From assembly GCF_002105755.1 (NCBI RefSeq), contig NZ_CP020821.1, positions 4,154,001-4,218,000 on the forward strand: a stretch of 64,000 nt of DNA, given 5' to 3'. Each line of letters opens with the position of its first letter. Position 1 is the stretch's first letter. Positions 16,725 to 26,074 of the stretch are shown in pieces. The notes beneath the pieces were generated by a model. It worked only from the letters and a program-made list of their open reading frames with translations, did not search any database and was not told where the DNA came from. Position numbers and translations under genes: made by a program. This DNA comes from Mycobacterium colombiense CECT 3035. GTDB lineage: Bacteria; Actinomycetota; Actinomycetes; Mycobacteriales; Mycobacteriaceae.

Positions 16725-18014
16725 CTAGAACTGCCCGCAGTTCGGGGCGGTGGGCTCGCCGTTGAAGCGGGCCGCGATCCATTGCATGGCCGGTTCACCG
16801 TCGACCAGCATCGGCAGCGCGTGATTGATCACGAGCTTGTTGAGGAAGGGTGGCTCCTCATTGGTGCGGAATTCCACATCGGCGCCCTGGGCGCACCAGT
16901 CGCGGCCGAGCTGGTTGGCCGCGGTCCACGGCACCAGCGGGTCATAGCGATTGCTGTCGATCATCACCGGCGCGTTCGGTTTGTAGCGCCCGATCCGCTG
17001 GTCTTCGAACATGGTGCTGAACGGCTCTTCGTTGACCAGTTGATGGATGTCTTCGGTGAAATAGGGCTGGATATGCCGAAACATGAAGTCCAGCAACGTC
17101 TGTCCCACACACTGGCGGGAGACCGATTCGAGCATCGCCAGCCCGCGCGGGGTCATCTTGGAACGAATGGTGTCGGCGAACTCCGGGTAGGCCGCCATCA
17201 CGCTGTTGAGCGCGTACCCGACGACACCGACCAGGGCGCTGCCGTCGGCGTAGGGGAACAGCTCCTTGAGGTTGGCCGGTGGCGCTCCGGCGTAGGTGCC
17301 CACGATATGGAGATCCGGCGCATAGGCCGACGCCAGCTCGGCCGCCGACGCGGTCGCCCCGCCGCCTTGCGAGTAGCCCCAAAACGCCACCGGCCCATGC
17401 GGATCCAGGGTCGTGTCCGGCAGCTTCATGGCGGCGCGGGCGGCGTCGAGCACCGCCTGGCCCTCCGCGACCCGGCCCACGTAGGTGTGCATCGACGGGG
17501 TGCCCAGGCCCTGATAATCGGTCATGACGATGGCGAAGCCACGGGCGACCATGGTGGCGACGAACAACTCCTCGTAGTTGAACATGATGTCCCAGCCACC
17601 CGAATAGTGGATGCCCTGGTTGAACATGCGCGACGGGGCGCACTGATTGCCCTGGCCCTGGGTGCCGGGCGCGTAGCTGATCAACGGCCGCGGCCCGCCG
17701 CCGGGCCAGTCGTTGTAGGGCTCGAAGTAGGTGCCGGTGACCGCGATCGGGTTGCCCCGGGTATCGGTGCTGCGGTACATGATTCGGGTGCCGGTGGCCA
17801 TGATCGCGCCGAGCTGACCGGAAGGCTCCAGCACCAGCCGCGACGGCTCGGTGCGGATCAGGTCGCCGGGCCGGCCGGGCGGTAGGGGATCCGGCGGGAG
17901 GTAGAAGTCCGCGTACTGGGGTTCGTCCCCGCCGTCGGCCCGCGCATTTCCAACTCCCACGAATGCGGAAACAGTTATCAGCAGTGCTGCGAAAACTCCC
18001 CCGGCCCGACGCAT
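16725..18014 (-). CDS. secretory lipase (LIP family), exported
   Basis: Protein of 429 residues with an N-terminal signal peptide (LLITVSAFVGVGNARA, predicted cleavage after ARA). The mature enzyme has the LIP-family serine elbow GYSQGGG, the C-terminal DSNRYDPLVP acid region and a final NHALPMLVDGEP histidine region. Members hydrolyse triacylglycerol or steryl-type esters outside the cell. A TetR gene starts within about 10 bases of the stop, so the two form an operon. A perfect AT-rich palindrome lies 41 bases upstream of the start and is the probable operator of that TetR. Confidence 0.9.
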   Translation of the reverse strand: MRRAGGVFAALLITVSAFVGVGNARADGGDEPQYADFYLPPDPLPPGRPGDLIRTEPSRLVLEPSGQLGAIMATGTRIMYRSTDTRGNPIAVTGTYFEPYNDWPGGGPRPLISYAPGTQGQGNQCAPSRMFNQGIHYSGGWDIMFNYEELFVATMVARGFAIVMTDYQGLGTPSMHTYVGRVAEGQAVLDAARAAMKLPDTTLDPHGPVAFWGYSQGGGATASAAELASAYAPDLHIVGTYAGAPPANLKELFPYADGSALVGVVGYALNSVMAAYPEFADTIRSKMTPRGLAMLESVSRQCVGQTLLDFMFRHIQPYFTEDIHQLVNEEPFSTMFEDQRIGRYKPNAPVMIDSNRYDPLVPWTAANQLGRDWCAQGADVEFRTNEEPPFLNKLVINHALPMLVDGEPAMQWIAARFNGEPTAPNCGQF

Positions 18015-18054
18015 TACGGAACGGTAACAATCGCAGGGCCGCCAGCGGAAGGGG

Positions 18055-18076
18055 AATCTCTAATTTTTTAGAGATT
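18055..18076. promoter_or_regulatory. perfect AT-rich palindrome upstream of the lipase-tetR operon
   Basis: AATCTCTAA (18055-18063), TTTT, TTAGAGATT (18068-18076) is a perfect 9+9 inverted repeat in otherwise GC-rich DNA, 41 bases upstream of the lipase start. On the lipase strand it is followed by CCCC, not a T-run, so it does not look like a terminator for the upstream deacetylase gene. An operator is more likely. Confidence 0.6.
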
Positions 18077-18197
18077 GGTTTTCGGCACCGATGTTTCCGG
18101 CTGAAGAATTGCCGGACGGTGGCCGCGGCGTCCACCCTGAAGGCGTGGCTCGCCAATGAGGCCGGGACGGCGCCGAAACCGGTTGGCCAGCCGGCGG

Positions 18198-19007
18198 TTA
18201 CGGCGTCTTGAGGAACACGTCGTTGAGCGTGACGGTGCGAAGGTTCCGGTCGCGGATGATGTCGACGAGTTGCGGATAGACGTGCGTGACCGGCAGGTGG
18301 TTGAGGTGCCCGATCACGATGGACTGGGGTGTGAAGTACTGATCGGCCATCTGCACGATGTACTCCTCGGTGATCAACGTCGAGTCCGACAGCGATCCCG
18401 ACCACAGAGTGGGGACCTTGTAACCGAGGTCGGCGGCCACCGCGTCGACGGCCGCGTTGCGCTTCGCGTACGGCGGTCGCCAATATGGTTTCGCGCCGAT
18501 CCCGTACGTGTTCTTCAGAAAAGCATCGTTGCGTGAGAGCTGTTCGCCGACTTGCTCTTTCGTCAGCGTGGTCAGGTCCGGGTGTGACCAGGTGTGGTTG
18601 CCGAGCTGAATCTGCCCGCTGTCCACCAGTGGCCGAAGCATCTCGAGGTTCTCGGTCCACGAGTCGTAGATCCCGTTGACGAAATAGGTCAGCCGGATGC
18701 CGGTGTCCTTGGCGAACTGCGTGTAGGCCCGCACCACCTCGCTGTTGACGCCGTCGTCGACGGTCAGCGCGAGCAGATCACCCTCGCCGGGGATCTTCAT
18801 CAGGGCACCACCGCCGGGCAGCGCGATGCGGGCGCTCGGTGGCGGGGGCGGCAGCAGGGCCTGCGGGGCGGTCGGGCCGGAGGTCGGTATGTCGGCCGCC
18901 GAGGTTTGGGCGAACGTGCGTGGCTGCGGATCGACGATGAGCCGAGCAGCGCCTACGCCGGCGACGACCGACGCGGCGAGCGATCCAAGGAACTTACGGC
19001 GGTTCAT
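18198..19007 (-). CDS. exported polysaccharide deacetylase (NodB homology)
   Basis: Protein of 269 residues. The N-terminus MNRRKFLGSLAASVVAG is a twin-arginine-like signal. The NodB domain shows LTVDDG (metal Asp pair), the NHTWSH histidines and YWRPPYAKRN. A proline-rich linker (LLPPPPPSA) joins them. It probably removes acetyl groups from cell-wall or capsule glycans. ATG at 19007 begins the signal peptide; a TTG three codons earlier is possible. The 261-base gap upstream (19008-19268) has no gene, only a GCGAAT/ATTCGC inverted pair at 19057-19079. Confidence 0.9.
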   Translation of the reverse strand: MNRRKFLGSLAASVVAGVGAARLIVDPQPRTFAQTSAADIPTSGPTAPQALLPPPPPSARIALPGGGALMKIPGEGDLLALTVDDGVNSEVVRAYTQFAKDTGIRLTYFVNGIYDSWTENLEMLRPLVDSGQIQLGNHTWSHPDLTTLTKEQVGEQLSRNDAFLKNTYGIGAKPYWRPPYAKRNAAVDAVAADLGYKVPTLWSGSLSDSTLITEEYIVQMADQYFTPQSIVIGHLNHLPVTHVYPQLVDIIRDRNLRTVTLNDVFLKTP

Positions 19008-19268
19008 GGCTGACAAGCGAGGGCGCCGAACAAACGATCACGCGATAACAGAAATGGCGAATTCGGCCCGGGGATTCGCGCATTCATCGTGGCACGCTGC
19101 GCGACGAACGGGTCCGCGTGGGAACCGCCGTTGGTGCAGAACATCGAGGCCACAGCAGCGAACCGTACCATTCGCGACGCCCATATGTCGGCTGCGTTAC
19201 GGGAGGGTCAGCTGTGAATTCCCGCCGATCCGCGTTATCACCGGTGAACGCGAGCCGACCAGCGGCGA

Positions 19269-20668
19269 TCAACGCGGTTCGCCCGCGGACCGCTGGGGCA
19301 GCTGCACCGGTTCGGTGTTGGGCGTGCCGAGCGTCGAGGCCAGCCAGGGCAGCGCCGTGGCAAACGCCTGGGCGGCGAACGGCCAGTCGTGTTTGCCGGG
19401 CTGGGTGACCACCGCGCAGGCGATGCCGTTGGCGGCGCCGACGGCGCACAGCGAGTTCGCCGCGATGTCCTGGCCCTCGGGGTTGGCGGCGGGGTCGCTG
19501 CTGGAGGCGATCAGGGCGGGGTTGCCGTCCTGCGCGACGTTGTGCGCCCCGTCCGAGCCGGGCACGTCGAACCAACCCGACAGGCCGTCGTAGTGGCCGT
19601 GCTTGGTCATGACCGTGACCGGGTCGAAGGCGGCCCAGGCGTCGTGATTGCCGCCGAACAGCCGGGCGACGGTTTGATCCTTGGAGCCGCCGTTGGGCCC
19701 GCGGTCACCCGCGATGTCGACGAACGCGCTGAACAGCTCGGGGTGCATGACGGCCAGGGTCACGGCGCAGGTCCCGCCCATCGACCACCCGGCCACGCCC
19801 CAGTTGGCGCGGTCGGCGCTGACGCCGAAGTTCGACACCATGAAGGGCTCGATGTCCTTGGTCAGGTGGTCGGCGGCGTTGCCGCGAGTGCCGTTCACAC
19901 ACTCGGTGTCGTTGTCGAAGGAACCGGTCGGATCGACGAACACCAGCACCGGGGAGAAGCCGTGGTGTGCGGCCGCGAAGTTGTCGATGGCGGTGAACGC
20001 GCCGCCGGGGCCCAGCCAGTCGGCCGGGGTGTTGAACGCGGAGCTGATCATCATGACCGCCGGCAGCCGAGGCGGCGGATTGCTGTTGAACCACGCGGGC
20101 GGCAGATAGACCAGTTCGCGGCGGTGGGCGAAGTGCGAGCCGGCGGGAGAATTGCCGTCGATGTCCACCGGCACCACCACGCCCTTGCTGGGCTTGGTCC
20201 CGGCGATCTGCATCTCGGTCACCCGCAGCCGGTCGATCTGGTCCGGCAGCGGCACGGACGTCAGCTGGTTCCAGGCGGCGAGCGCGGTGGGGAAGTAGCC
20301 CACCCAGTTGTTCAGCGCCATGCCGGCGCACAGGACGCACAGCGGTATCGCGAGCACCGCCACACCGCGCCGCCACCAGCGGACCCCCGCCACCCCACCA
20401 GGAAGACCGCGGCGGCCAGGCCGGTCATCGCGATCCAGATCCACAGCGTCGTCGGTGCCGGGTCGCCGGCCACCCCGAGCGAGGTGATGTACCACCGGGC
20501 CAGCAGCGTCACCGCGACGGCCGCGATGAGCGCCACCGGCAGCACCCGCTTGAGCCAGCTTCGGGTGCGCCACTGAATGGCGACGAGCAGCACGAGCAGC
20601 GCCAGGCCCTGCACGGCCGGCGGAAACCAGCCGTGCAATAAGGACAGTTGTCCGAAGAACTGCTCCAA
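19269..20668 (-). pseudogene. membrane-anchored esterase (esterase-D/mycolyltransferase-like), frameshifted
   Basis: The N-terminal part (TTG at 20668, preceded by AGAGG) encodes three hydrophobic segments, WFPPAVQGLALLVLLVAI, VLPVALIAAVAVTLLA and LWIWIAMTGLAAAVFLVG. It runs out of frame near a C5 run at 20384-20388. The next frame continues with VRWWRRGVAVLAIPLC, a fourth segment, and then a complete esterase domain with nucleophile elbow GWSMGG and terminal KHDW histidine. Restoring one base in the run, or in the C4 at 20393-20396, joins both parts into one protein of about 465 residues. The break is either a real lesion or a sequencing error. Confidence 0.8.
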
Positions 20669-20841
20669 CGGTCGTGACCTCTGCTAGATCGATCGCTGCG
20701 CGCGGATGAGGTGAGTAACGAAGGGCCGGTCGGGGTCACCGAAGGCGGCGGCCGGACCAACTATCCCATACGAACGCGGCCCGCCAGCCGACCGTTTCTG
20801 CGTGTGGGCCGACCGGATGCGCGCTCCCCGGGCTCCCCGGC

Positions 20842-23124
20842 TCATGCGTCGTCGATGACGCTGGTGAACGAGCGCAGCCGCAGGCTGTTGCCGACGACGA
20901 GCAGGCTCGAGGCCGCCATCGCGGCGCCGGCGAACATCGGGTTGAGCATGCCGAGCGCGGCCAGCGGGATCGCGGCCAGGTTGTAGCCGAAGGCCCACAG
21001 CAGGTTGGCCTTGATGGTGGCCAATGTTCGCCGGGACAGCCGGATCGCGTCGACCGCGGCACGCAGGTCACCGCGGATCACCGTGAGGTCGGCGGCCTGG
21101 ATCGCGACGTCGGTGCCGTTGCCCATCGCCAGGCCCAGGTCGGCGGCGGCCAGCGCCGCGGCGTCGTTGACGCCGTCACCGACCATGGCGACCACCTTGC
21201 CCTCGGCTTGCAGGCGCTGGACGGCGCCGACCTTGTCGGCGGGCGTCGCGTCGGCGATGACCTGCGCGATGCCCAGCTCGTCGGCGATGCGGGCGGCGAC
21301 GCCCGCGTTGTCGCCGGTGAGCAGCACCGGGGTCAGGCCCAGCCCGGTGAACTGCCGCACCGCCTCGGCGCTCGACGGCTTGACGGCGTCGGCGACCAGC
21401 AGGATGCCCCGGGCCCCGCCGTCCCAGCCGACGGCGACGGCGGTCTTGCCCTCGCTCTCGGCGCGGGCTTTGGCCGCCGACAGGGCCGCGTCGAGGCGGA
21501 TTCCGCATTCGGTCAGCAGGCTCTCGCGCCCGACTACGACGGCGTGGCCGTCGACGGTGCCCCGCACGCCCATGCCGTTGATCCCACTGAAGTCGGCGGC
21601 CGCCGGGAGTGCGCCGACGTGCGCCGTGGCGCCGCGGGCGATGGCTCGCGCGACGGGATGCTCGGAGGCGTCTTCCAGGGCGCCGGCGTAGCGCAACAGC
21701 GTGGCGCGGTCGGTCCCGGTCGCGGCGATCGCGTCGACCAGGGTCATCTTGCCGGTGGTGACGGTGCCGGTCTTGTCGAGCACGATCGTGTCGACGTTGC
21801 GGGTCGACTCCAGCACCTCGGGCCCGTTGATGAGCACGCCGAGCTGCGCGGCGCGGCCGGTGCCGACCAGCAGGGCGGTCGGGGTCGCCAGCCCCAGGGC
21901 GCACGGGCAGGCGATGATGAGCACCGCGACGGCGGCCGTCAGGGCGGGGGTGAGCGAGAAGCCCGCCGCCAGCCAGCCGGCCAGCGTCGCCACCGCCAGC
22001 GCCATGACCACGGGCACGAACACCCCCGAGACGCGGTCGGCGAGGCGCTGCACCCGGGCCTTGCCGGATTGGGCGCGCTCGACGAGCCGGGCCATCTGCG
22101 CCAGCTGGGTGTCGTCACCGACCCCGGTGGCCCGGACGACCAGCCGACCGCCCGCGTTGACCGTGGCCCCCGTGACGGCGTCACCCTCGCCGACCTCGAC
22201 CGGCACGGACTCGCCGGTCAGCATGGAGGCGTCCACGGCCGAGGAGCCCGCGACGACGATCCCGTCGGTGGCGATCCGCTCCCCGGGGCGCACCACGAAC
22301 TCGTCGCCGACCGCGAGCCGTCCGATCGGGACGCGGGTCTCGCTGCCCTCGCGCAGCACCGCGACGTCCTTGGCGCCCAGCGTCAGCAGCATGCGCAGCG
22401 CGGCGCCGGCCGCGCGCTTGGACCGCCTCTCGAAATAGCGCCCCGCGAGGACGAACAGGGTCACCCCCGCGGCGACTTCGAAGTAGACGTGGCACGGCGC
22501 GCCGTCGCGCCCGACGGTCAGCTCGAAGTCGTGCCGCATGCCCGGCTGGCCCGCCGTCCCGAGCAACAGCGCGTAGACGGACCACAGGAACGCCGCCAGG
22601 GTGCCGAGCGAGACCAGGGTGTCCATGGTGGCCACACCGTGTTTGAGGTTGGTCCACGCGGCCGCGTGGAACGGCCGGCCGCACCACACGACGACCGGCG
22701 TGGTCAGGGCCAGCGAAAGCCAGTGCCAGTGGGGGAATTGCAGGGCGGGGAGCATGGCCATCGCGATGACCGGGCCGGCCAGCACGATCGCGGTGACCAG
22801 GCGCCGGCGCAGCGAGGTCAGTTCGGCGTCATCCGGCGTCGCCTCCGCGGGGGCGGGCTCCGGCGCGGGCCGCGGCAGGGTGGCTCCGTAACCGGCCTTT
22901 TCGATCTCCCCGATGAGAATGCGCGCGTCGTAGCCGGCCGGGGCCGTCACGGCTGCCTTCTCGGTGGCGTAGTTGACCGTCGCGGCGACGCCGTCGAGTC
23001 TGTTCAGTTTCTTCTCGATCCGGGCCGCGCAGGAGGCGCAGGTCATCCCGGTGATCTCCAGCTCGAGCCGGGGTGACCCGGTGGTGTCGCCGACGGCGCC
23101 CTCGTTGATCGGGGGCGTGCTCAT
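20842..23124 (-). CDS. copper-type P1B ATPase (CtpA/CtpB/CtpV-like)
   Basis: Protein of 760 residues, a heavy-metal exporting ATPase of the inner membrane. In order it has an N-terminal HMA domain with GMTCASC (about residues 26-32), paired transmembrane helices, the TGES actuator loop, the intramembrane IACPCALG metal site, the DKTGT phosphorylation site, an SEHP nucleotide-binding motif and [10 protein letters not shown]. The CPC site and HMA domain indicate Cu(I). Its ATG overlaps the stop of the upstream chaperone gene (ATGA). No CsoR-type repressor lies adjacent, so regulation must come from elsewhere. Confidence 0.94.
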   Translation of the reverse strand: MSTPPINEGAVGDTTGSPRLELEITGMTCASCAARIEKKLNRLDGVAATVNYATEKAAVTAPAGYDARILIGEIEKAGYGATLPRPAPEPAPAEATPDDAELTSLRRRLVTAIVLAGPVIAMAMLPALQFPHWHWLSLALTTPVVVWCGRPFHAAAWTNLKHGVATMDTLVSLGTLAAFLWSVYALLLGTAGQPGMRHDFELTVGRDGAPCHVYFEVAAGVTLFVLAGRYFERRSKRAAGAALRMLLTLGAKDVAVLREGSETRVPIGRLAVGDEFVVRPGERIATDGIVVAGSSAVDASMLTGESVPVEVGEGDAVTGATVNAGGRLVVRATGVGDDTQLAQMARLVERAQSGKARVQRLADRVSGVFVPVVMALAVATLAGWLAAGFSLTPALTAAVAVLIIACPCALGLATPTALLVGTGRAAQLGVLINGPEVLESTRNVDTIVLDKTGTVTTGKMTLVDAIAATGTDRATLLRYAGALEDASEHPVARAIARGATAHVGALPAAADFSGINGMGVRGTVDGHAVVVGRESLLTECGIRLDAALSAAKARAESEGKTAVAVGWDGGARGILLVADAVKPSSAEAVRQFTGLGLTPVLLTGDNAGVAARIADELGIAQVIADATPADKVGAVQRLQAEGKVVAMVGDGVNDAAALAAADLGLAMGNGTDVAIQAADLTVIRGDLRAAVDAIRLSRRTLATIKANLLWAFGYNLAAIPLAALGMLNPMFAGAAMAASSLLVVGNSLRLRSFTSVIDDA

Positions 23125-23333
23125 GCGACCAAGACGGCCTCGTAGCCGGCCTCGTCGACCGCGCCGAGGACGGCGTCGGCATCGATGGGCTGTGCGCTGG
23201 TGACGACCAGCTTGCCCGTGGCGGCGCTGACCGTCACGTCCTCGATGCCCGGGATCTGGGCCACCTCGCTACGGACCGCGGCCTCGCAGTGGCCGCAGCT
23301 CATTCCGCTCACCCGATATTCGCTGGTGGGCAT
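23121..23333 (-). CDS. HMA-domain metallochaperone (CopZ-like)
   Basis: Protein of 70 residues consisting of one HMA domain with the metal-binding motif GMSCGHC. ATG at 23333 is chosen because AAGGAG lies 7 bases upstream; the frame extends further upstream without a ribosome site. It overlaps the P-type ATPase start and presumably delivers Cu(I) to the ATPase's own HMA domain. Confidence 0.92.
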   Translation of the reverse strand: MPTSEYRVSGMSCGHCEAAVRSEVAQIPGIEDVTVSAATGKLVVTSAQPIDADAVLGAVDEAGYEAVLVA

Positions 23334-23396
23334 GCCGCTCCTTTTCGATCCCCCGGCAGTCGTGACCACACCATTCTGCCTGCTCGGCGGAGTGGC

Positions 23397-24167
23397 CTAT
23401 TGCCGCAGGTGCGATCCGCCGCCGATGTACCAGACCTGACCGGTGATCCATTCCGCCTCGTCGGACAGCAGGAACGCGGTGATCGCCGCCAGGTCGTCCG
23501 GTTTGCCCAGCCGGCTGGTCTTCCCGAACATCAGGAAGGCCTGCTGCAGCGCGACGTCGTTCTGCCGTTCCTGGGTTTCGCCCATCACCAGCCCGGGCAT
23601 CACGCCGTTGCTGCGGATGTTGTGCTTGCCCCAGTTGACGGCCACGTGCCGGGTCAGGTGGTTGACGGCGGCCTTGGAGGCGCCGTAGGCGACGTGCGAA
23701 GGGTCGCTGCCCAGCGCGGCGCCCGAGGAGGTGTTCACGATGCTGCCGCCGCCCTGGGCGAGCAGGTGGGGCAGCACCGCGCGGATCGTGCGGACGTAGC
23801 CCAGCAGGTTGACGTCGAGGGTGCGCTGCCAGACGTCCATGCCGGTATCGAGGATGGTGGTGTCGCGTCCCAGGTTGTCCTCGGAGAGGTCGGCACCCAC
23901 GTTGTGCAGGCCATGGATGGCGCCGAATTCGGCGATGGTCGTCTCGACGAGGCGCTGCACCGACCGTTCGTCGGCGAGGTCGAATTCGACGGCGATGGCG
24001 CGGCCGCCGTCCGCCGCGATCTGTTCGGCCGTGCCGGTGGCGCCGGCGATGTTGTTGTCCCCGATGGCCACCCAGGCACCTTCGGCGGCAAGGCGTTTGG
24101 CGGTGGCCGCCCCGATCCCGGTGGCGCCTCCGGCGATGAGGAAGGTCTTGTCAGCCAGGCCGCGCAT
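23397..24167 (-). CDS. SDR-family oxidoreductase
   Basis: Protein of 256 residues: LIAGGATGIGAATA cofactor motif, NTSSG, catalytic YGASK and C-terminal ITGQVWYIGGG. The start ATG overlaps the stop of the preceding SDR gene (ATGA), so it is the last gene of the five-gene operon transcribed from 28128. The NNAG-type motif is replaced by LHNVGAD. Substrate unknown; the context is oxidation of a sulfated or hydroxylated lipid (inference). Confidence 0.9.
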   Translation of the reverse strand: MRGLADKTFLIAGGATGIGAATAKRLAAEGAWVAIGDNNIAGATGTAEQIAADGGRAIAVEFDLADERSVQRLVETTIAEFGAIHGLHNVGADLSEDNLGRDTTILDTGMDVWQRTLDVNLLGYVRTIRAVLPHLLAQGGGSIVNTSSGAALGSDPSHVAYGASKAAVNHLTRHVAVNWGKHNIRSNGVMPGLVMGETQERQNDVALQQAFLMFGKTSRLGKPDDLAAITAFLLSDEAEWITGQVWYIGGGSHLRQ

Positions 24168-24988
24168 CAGACGTATCCGACGCCGATGTCGACCGAAACC
24201 TGGCTTGCGGTAACCATTCTGGATTGGTCGGAGGCGAGCCACGCCACCGCGTCGGCGATGTCTTCCGGTTGTGCGATGCCTTCGGGCAGCAGTGGTTTGT
24301 GCATGTCGCGCAGGTGCGGGTAGTCGTCGGCGGCTGCCTGCAGCGCGTCGCGCATCCGGCCGGTGCCCATCGGCGTGGCGACGCCTCCCGGGTTGAGGCT
24401 GTTGACGCGGATGTTGTACCGGCCGAGTTCGGCGGCGAACGCCCGGGCCATCCCGATGACGGCGTGTTTGCTCGCGGTGTAGTGGATCATGAACGACTGC
24501 ATCTTGATGCCGGCGGCCGACCCAATCAGGACGATGGAGCCCCCGCGTTCGCCGTCGATGATGTGTTGCGCGCCGGCCATCACGGTGTTCCAGGTGCCGA
24601 TGACGTTGGTGTCGATCGTGTCCCGGAACGCCTGCGCGGTGATCTGATTCCACGGTGCGGGGCAACATATTCCGGCGTTGGCGACGATGACGTCGAGCCG
24701 GCCCAGTTCTGCCGCGGCCTGGCCGACGACCGTGGTCATGGCATCCAGATCGCGGATGTCGGCGTCGGCGGTGATGACTTTGCGGCCGTTGGCGGCTACC
24801 AGCCGTGCGGTCTCGGCGAGGTCGTCGGGCGTCGGCGAATCGTAGGGAACGCTGGGTGGCAGCGGTCCGGCGATGTCAACCGCGATGATGTCCGCGCCGT
24901 CGGCGGCCAGGCGCACCGCGTGTGCCCGGCCCTGACCCCGCGCGGCGCCGGTGATCAGCGCGACCTTTCCCGAGAGTGGCTGGCTCAT
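24167..24988 (-). CDS. mycofactocin-coupled SDR
   Basis: Protein of 273 residues. The cofactor region ITGAARGQGRAHAVRLA and the following IIAVDIAGPLPPS, with an inserted loop (about residues 40-60), are the hallmark of mycofactocin-associated SDRs, which hold NAD tightly and pass electrons to mycofactocin rather than to free NAD. Catalytic GSAAG and YTASK are present. It starts 18 bases after the conserved gene upstream and overlaps the next SDR. The assignment rests on remembered family features, not a search. Confidence 0.88.
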   Translation of the reverse strand: MSQPLSGKVALITGAARGQGRAHAVRLAADGADIIAVDIAGPLPPSVPYDSPTPDDLAETARLVAANGRKVITADADIRDLDAMTTVVGQAAAELGRLDVIVANAGICCPAPWNQITAQAFRDTIDTNVIGTWNTVMAGAQHIIDGERGGSIVLIGSAAGIKMQSFMIHYTASKHAVIGMARAFAAELGRYNIRVNSLNPGGVATPMGTGRMRDALQAAADDYPHLRDMHKPLLPEGIAQPEDIADAVAWLASDQSRMVTASQVSVDIGVGYV

Positions 24989-25006
24989 GTGTGGTGTGGA
25001 TTCCTT

Positions 25007-26074
25007 TCAGTCGCGGGCGATTTCGTCGAGGGGGTTGGAGCGTTCCAGCATGCCGTAGGCCTGCTCGCCGTCCCATGTGTAGCGCACGCCGGCCTGCTGC
25101 ACCGCGGGGAACTGAGACATCTCCTGCTTGAGGGCGTGCATGGAGTACATGTCGTCGTCGTGATGGATATCGTGGGTGGAAAACACTGTCTCGCCGTCGA
25201 TTTCGACGCGGCCATCGGCGGTCTCGAGAACCAGCGGCACGCGCTCGCCGAGCGGCCGCAGCCGCGTCAGCCACGGCGCCTGCACCGCCCGGGCGGGTAT
25301 CAGGCCGCCGTCGCCGGTGAAGACGAAACCCTCGTTGAAGGTGGGCTGACCGTCGGCGCGCGGCGGGTAGGCGATGTAGCCGAACGCGCGCCCGCTGCCG
25401 AATACGGCCGACTGCCAGCAGTGTCCCCAGAAGCCGGCGAGCTTGCGCACCCCGGTGCGCCGGATGCGCAGCCCGCTGCCGGTGAACCGATGCAGCCGCT
25501 CGCCCGTGGCATGGAATTCGCCTGTGGCGGTAAACAACTGCTCGTACCGCGGGCCGCCCATGATGGCGCCCACCGCGGTCGTCCTGAGCTGGGTGTCGGC
25601 GTCGGAGTGCAACGCGCCCTGGACCCACGGCGGTACGGCCATCTTCGCCTCGACGTGGAAGCTGATGTCCACCGTCGGGCCGTCCTTGCGGCCGGCGACC
25701 AGGTCGGCCGACGACGTCTGTACCGCGGGCCCGTCGTAGGACATCGTCCAGGTGTCGAACGGTTCGACGCACCGGAACGCCAACCCGCCGGCGCCGAGCA
25801 CGGTCGCCCGCCCGTCGGGCCCGCGGGTGGGCAGTGACGGCCCGTTGGTGCGCAGCCGGTAGACGCGGCCATCGGGGAAGGCGGCGTTGAGCTGAATGTC
25901 GTGGGAATCCCAATTGGCGCCCACGGCCTCGATTCCGATGCGCGGCAACCCGATCTCGCCGCGGTCGTCGACCACCCAGAAGCTCACCGAGTCGCGCATC
26001 TCCGGATCCTCGGGGCGCTGCGCCAGCACGTATTCGCGAGACGGGTCGATGCCGCCCGTCAGGTCAACAGCCAT
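25007..26074 (-). CDS. conserved protein of unknown function (hydroxylated-lipid operon)
   Basis: Protein of 355 residues with no signal peptide, membrane helix or catalytic motif that I recognise. Sequence is mostly beta-type with many Trp, Gly and His (SHDIQLNAAF, GFWGHCWQSA, STHDIHHDDDMYS), suggesting a beta-sandwich or lipocalin-like fold. ATG at 26074 is preceded by GGAGTGAC and overlaps the sulfotransferase stop by 11 bases. The neighbours imply a role with the same lipid or steroid substrate. Confidence 0.8.
   Translation of the reverse strand: MAVDLTGGIDPSREYVLAQRPEDPEMRDSVSFWVVDDRGEIGLPRIGIEAVGANWDSHDIQLNAAFPDGRVYRLRTNGPSLPTRGPDGRATVLGAGGLAFRCVEPFDTWTMSYDGPAVQTSSADLVAGRKDGPTVDISFHVEAKMAVPPWVQGALHSDADTQLRTTAVGAIMGGPRYEQLFTATGEFHATGERLHRFTGSGLRIRRTGVRKLAGFWGHCWQSAVFGSGRAFGYIAYPPRADGQPTFNEGFVFTGDGGLIPARAVQAPWLTRLRPLGERVPLVLETADGRVEIDGETVFSTHDIHHDDDMYSMHALKQEMSQFPAVQQAGVRYTWDGEQAYGMLERSNPLDEIARD

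Noticed and set aside
18055..18076. Hairpin as a rho-independent terminator of the deacetylase gene
   Set aside because: On the relevant strand the stem is AT-rich and followed by CCCC, not a T-run.
21208..23076. A 622-codon plus-strand frame opposite the copper ATPase
   Set aside because: The product is low-complexity Arg/Gly/Ala/Asp and the minus strand encodes a complete ATPase.
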